A DNA stretch of 20,455 nt from Sphaeroforma sirkka (taxonomy: Eukaryota > Opisthokonta > Ichthyosporea > Ichthyophonida). Made by a program: the position numbers and the translations under genes. The stretch spans positions 77,501 to 97,955 of the forward strand of contig LUCW03001509.1 of NCBI GenBank assembly GCA_001586965.3, read 5' to 3'. The notes beneath the pieces were generated by a model. It was not told where the DNA came from and did not search any database. It was given only the letters and a program-made list of their open reading frames with translations. This document shows, piece after piece, positions 18,291 through 20,455 of this stretch; the stretch's first letter is position 1, and the number at the start of each line of letters is the position of its first letter.

Positions 18291-18692
18291 TTTTAACCAA
18301 TCTTCGATTTGGGTTTTGGCAACGTCTTTGTGTCTCCAACTCACGTAGTTATGTGAAGGACACTTTAACTTAGAGAAGTCGACGTTTGTTAAGTCAAGTC
18401 TAACGTACCCATTAGAGAACTTAAACATACACCAGTCAGTTATTGCAATCTTCCTGTTTTGTATAATTAAGTCCATAATTATATCGGTAAAGTGCGGAAT
18501 AATATCCTTTGCTTCACCTTCCGGAGGTTTAGGTATCTTTAACATATTATCATCTGACTGATCTTTATTCGGGTCAGCCCATTAGGCAGACCAGTGAGTG
18601 TTATACCTAAACTGAGAAGATCAGTCATACCTATAATTAAATCGTATTTCTGAGACATGTCAGTAACGATTAGGTGAGTTTTCACTTCTCTT

Positions 18693-18935
18693 CTATCTGG
18701 ACAACATTATGTGTGCATAGTCAATGGCTTGTTCGCAAGTAGTAACTTTGCCATTTCCCAAGATTAAATCAGTTGTTTCGTTATGGACAGCCATATCTGT
18801 AGCGTAGGCTACTCGGCGTGAGATAGCAGAGACTTCAGCCCCTGGATCAAATAGTGCCATAACTTTTTTTTCTCCATTTACGAAAACTGTTTGAAAGATA
18901 CGTTCATCTCCTTTGGTATGGATTTTTTTGAACAT
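18693..18935 (-). pseudogene. Element B aspartic protease (fossil)
   Basis: The segment KKVMALFDPGAEVSAISRRVA fits the active-site loop of a retropepsin and is followed by TDLILGNGKV. It lies between the Gag Cys/His clusters and RT. Confidence 0.75.
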
Positions 18936-18959
18936 TTTCTCTCATAATCTTGCTCTAGT

Positions 18960-19896
18960 GCACACATATGGTACTGTCAGTGCTTAACGGACGTCCGGTA
19001 AGTCCTTGCAATCCTCTTTGTGCCAACCGTTAGTACCCTTGCAAGTAGCACACTCTTTCATATAGTGTCAAAATCTGGCTTTGCCTGGTGCACACTTAAC
19101 AGAGTCGTGTCTACCATTCCACTTGCTGCCATTACGTTTTGTGAGGTTGTAACCACACTTCTTGCAAGGCGCTCTCACCTTCTTTTCACCTCTCGGTTCG
19201 GTAGAAGTAGAGCCAGTACCTCCTCCAGTAGTAGTGCGAGTTTTCTTAGTACTACTACGCGCAGAATATCAGCCACGTGGGACACGATAGAGGGTCCACA
19301 ACTGCTGCTGCCGCTAGCACCTTCAAGAGCGCTTCAGTGCGGTTCAAAGTGGCGTCGAGATTGAGAGGATCCAACCACTCGTTGTCGAGTTATGGCGTCC
19401 TCAACTTCGGCCCCCAAGATTTGAGCGCTGGATGGAATGGCTTCTCCATCGATGGCGAAACCGAAATTTTCGGACAGGTCCAATACTTCCTTTTCACTCC
19501 GGATTTGTGCTGGAGTGTCCTTTAGATGTGGAGTTATACTGTCCCCGACATTCGTGTATCCACGAAATTTCCAGCCTTTCAACGTTTATCCCCAATATTT
19601 GACGGCACGTGGTCAGGGGCAGGCTGGGGTCCTGAGCTTCACTCCTAGGTGATACACGGACGCTGGCGAGCCTTTCCGCAGTAGTAGACACCTCTTCTTC
19701 CAAGGCTTTAGGATCCGACGAGTCATCCTCAGAATTATCCCTCTGTACCAACCTCAGAATTGGCTTCCCCAACAGTTTCCTCGGCAGGCTCAACTCCAGA
19801 CAGGCTAGGTGTTTCCACGGGGACCTCAGGAACCTCGGCAGGCTTAGCAGGCTTAGAGCTAGCGGCTCCCTTGCCTTTAGAAGTACCCTTAGCCAT
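18960..19896 (-). pseudogene. Element B Gag region with Cys/His clusters (fossil)
   Basis: The likely start is the ATG at 19896-19894 (MAKGTSKGKGAASS), about 81 bp inside the LTR edge. The N-terminus is Lys/Ala/Pro/Glu-rich and disordered. Near the end two Cys/His clusters are seen on the minus strand: one spanning about 19092-19166 (C-K-K-C ... H-x4-C) and one at about 19008-19052 (C-A-T-C-x6-H-x3-C). These are variants of the nucleocapsid zinc knuckle. Part of a broken element. Confidence 0.65.
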
Positions 19897-19977
19897 AGTA
19901 TTTGCTGGATAGTAAATCGATGTTGAACAGTCTAAAAGCAGTACACTACTGTAACTACTAAATAACTTAAAAAAATA

Positions 19978-20455
19978 TGTAAACTTCGATGGAAATTACT
20001 GGGTTTCAAACTATATTAAACTAAAATGCAATTTAGTCAGTTAAGGATTTAGCAGGTGGTAGCTTGTGTAAGAATGATCATCGGGACTGCCTCTTGTTGG
20101 AAACCTAAATATCCTCGATCACACAGGGCGTACCTCTAGCTGTTCTTTATTGAATAATTTTCACTAGAAGTACCAAGTATTCATGACCACATGCCTAATT
20201 TGTAGATCGACATAATAACGTAAAAGTCACGTTAACACATTAGCTGATATAAATAAGTTCCATCTGAAGAAAAGTTAAAAAAGAAAAAAAAGACATTAGT
20301 TTGGAGATTGTGAAAAGAGTCCAAGTAGATGGAATCCATACCTAAAATGCTCATAGGTCCTATTAGATGGCCATCAAAATTAGAATTTAAAACACTTTGG
20401 AAATGGAAATATTGGAAAAGAGCTTGTATTAAATTATTTAAAATACAAATAAAAT
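19978..20455 (-). repeat. Element B 5' LTR, continues past window
   Basis: It starts TGTAAACTTCGATGG and aligns to the element C LTR over most of its length, at about 6-8% difference plus length differences. On the minus strand TATTTATATC (complement of about 20246-20255) precedes AATAAA (complement of 20146-20151), the expected U3-to-R order. By comparison with 6727-7322 it should end within about 100 bp beyond the right edge. Confidence 0.82.

Larger units (their letters stand above)
6196..20455 (-). mobile_element. Element B: Ty3/Gypsy-like LTR retroelement fossil, interrupted by A and C, right end outside window
   Basis: LTR-homologous sequence occurs at 6196-6378 and from 19978 to the right edge. 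Between them, on the minus strand, are Gag, aspartic protease, RT, RNase H, a DIRS-type extra region and integrase in Ty3/Gypsy order (PR-RT-RH-IN). Two younger elements lie inside it: C at 6727-7829 and A at 8298-16267. It is a broken fossil with roughly ten breaks. Its LTR copies are about 6-10% different by eye, so it is older than A and C. Not counting the insertions, at least 5.2 kb is present in the window. No chromodomain is visible at the integrase end, unlike in A. No canonical tRNA primer site starting with TGG follows the 5' LTR. Confidence 0.85.

Overview
The window looks like gene-poor DNA from an AT-rich eukaryotic genome, most likely a fungus. The evidence is a partial secreted protein with a short signal peptide and Thr/Val-rich tandem repeats of the fungal cell-wall type, Ty3/Gypsy retroelements that include a chromodomain-bearing chromovirus, long AT microsatellites, and no rRNA, tRNA or operon structure. 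I cannot place the species.

Layout. (1) 1-385, minus strand: the 5' part of one host gene, a Thr/Val-repeat secreted protein that runs off the left edge. (2) 386-6195: about 5.8 kb without a convincing gene, AT-rich, dotted with short GC-richer islands of 7-8 bp tandem repeats, and ending in a 29-bp minisatellite (about 11 units) followed by a roughly 100-bp AT tract. (3) 6196-20455: a nest of three LTR retroelements, all on the minus strand.

The nest. Element B (Ty3/Gypsy-like) is the host element. Its LTR-like ends lie at 6196-6378 (partial) and from 19978 past the right edge, and its Gag, protease, RT, RNase H and integrase parts are spread over 6337-19896. Element C (6727-7829) sits inside B's integrase region with a 4-bp target duplication TAAG. 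It is a short, internally reduced element carrying B-family LTRs. Element A (8298-16267) is a chromovirus of about 8 kb with 248/249-bp LTRs, TGT...ACA ends and a 4-bp duplication TGCG. It also lies inside B's integrase region. LTR comparison by eye gives A about 1.6% substitutions between its LTRs, C about 2%, and B-family copies at the ends of B about 6-10%, so B is the oldest. All three are broken fossils: A and B each carry roughly ten breaks, and C lacks most internal sequence.

The most unusual point is that both A and B, although from different families, carry an extra region between RNase H and integrase. It has an NPP motif and resembles the methyltransferase-like region that follows RNase H in DIRS-type retrotransposons. 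This architecture is not standard for Ty3/Gypsy elements.
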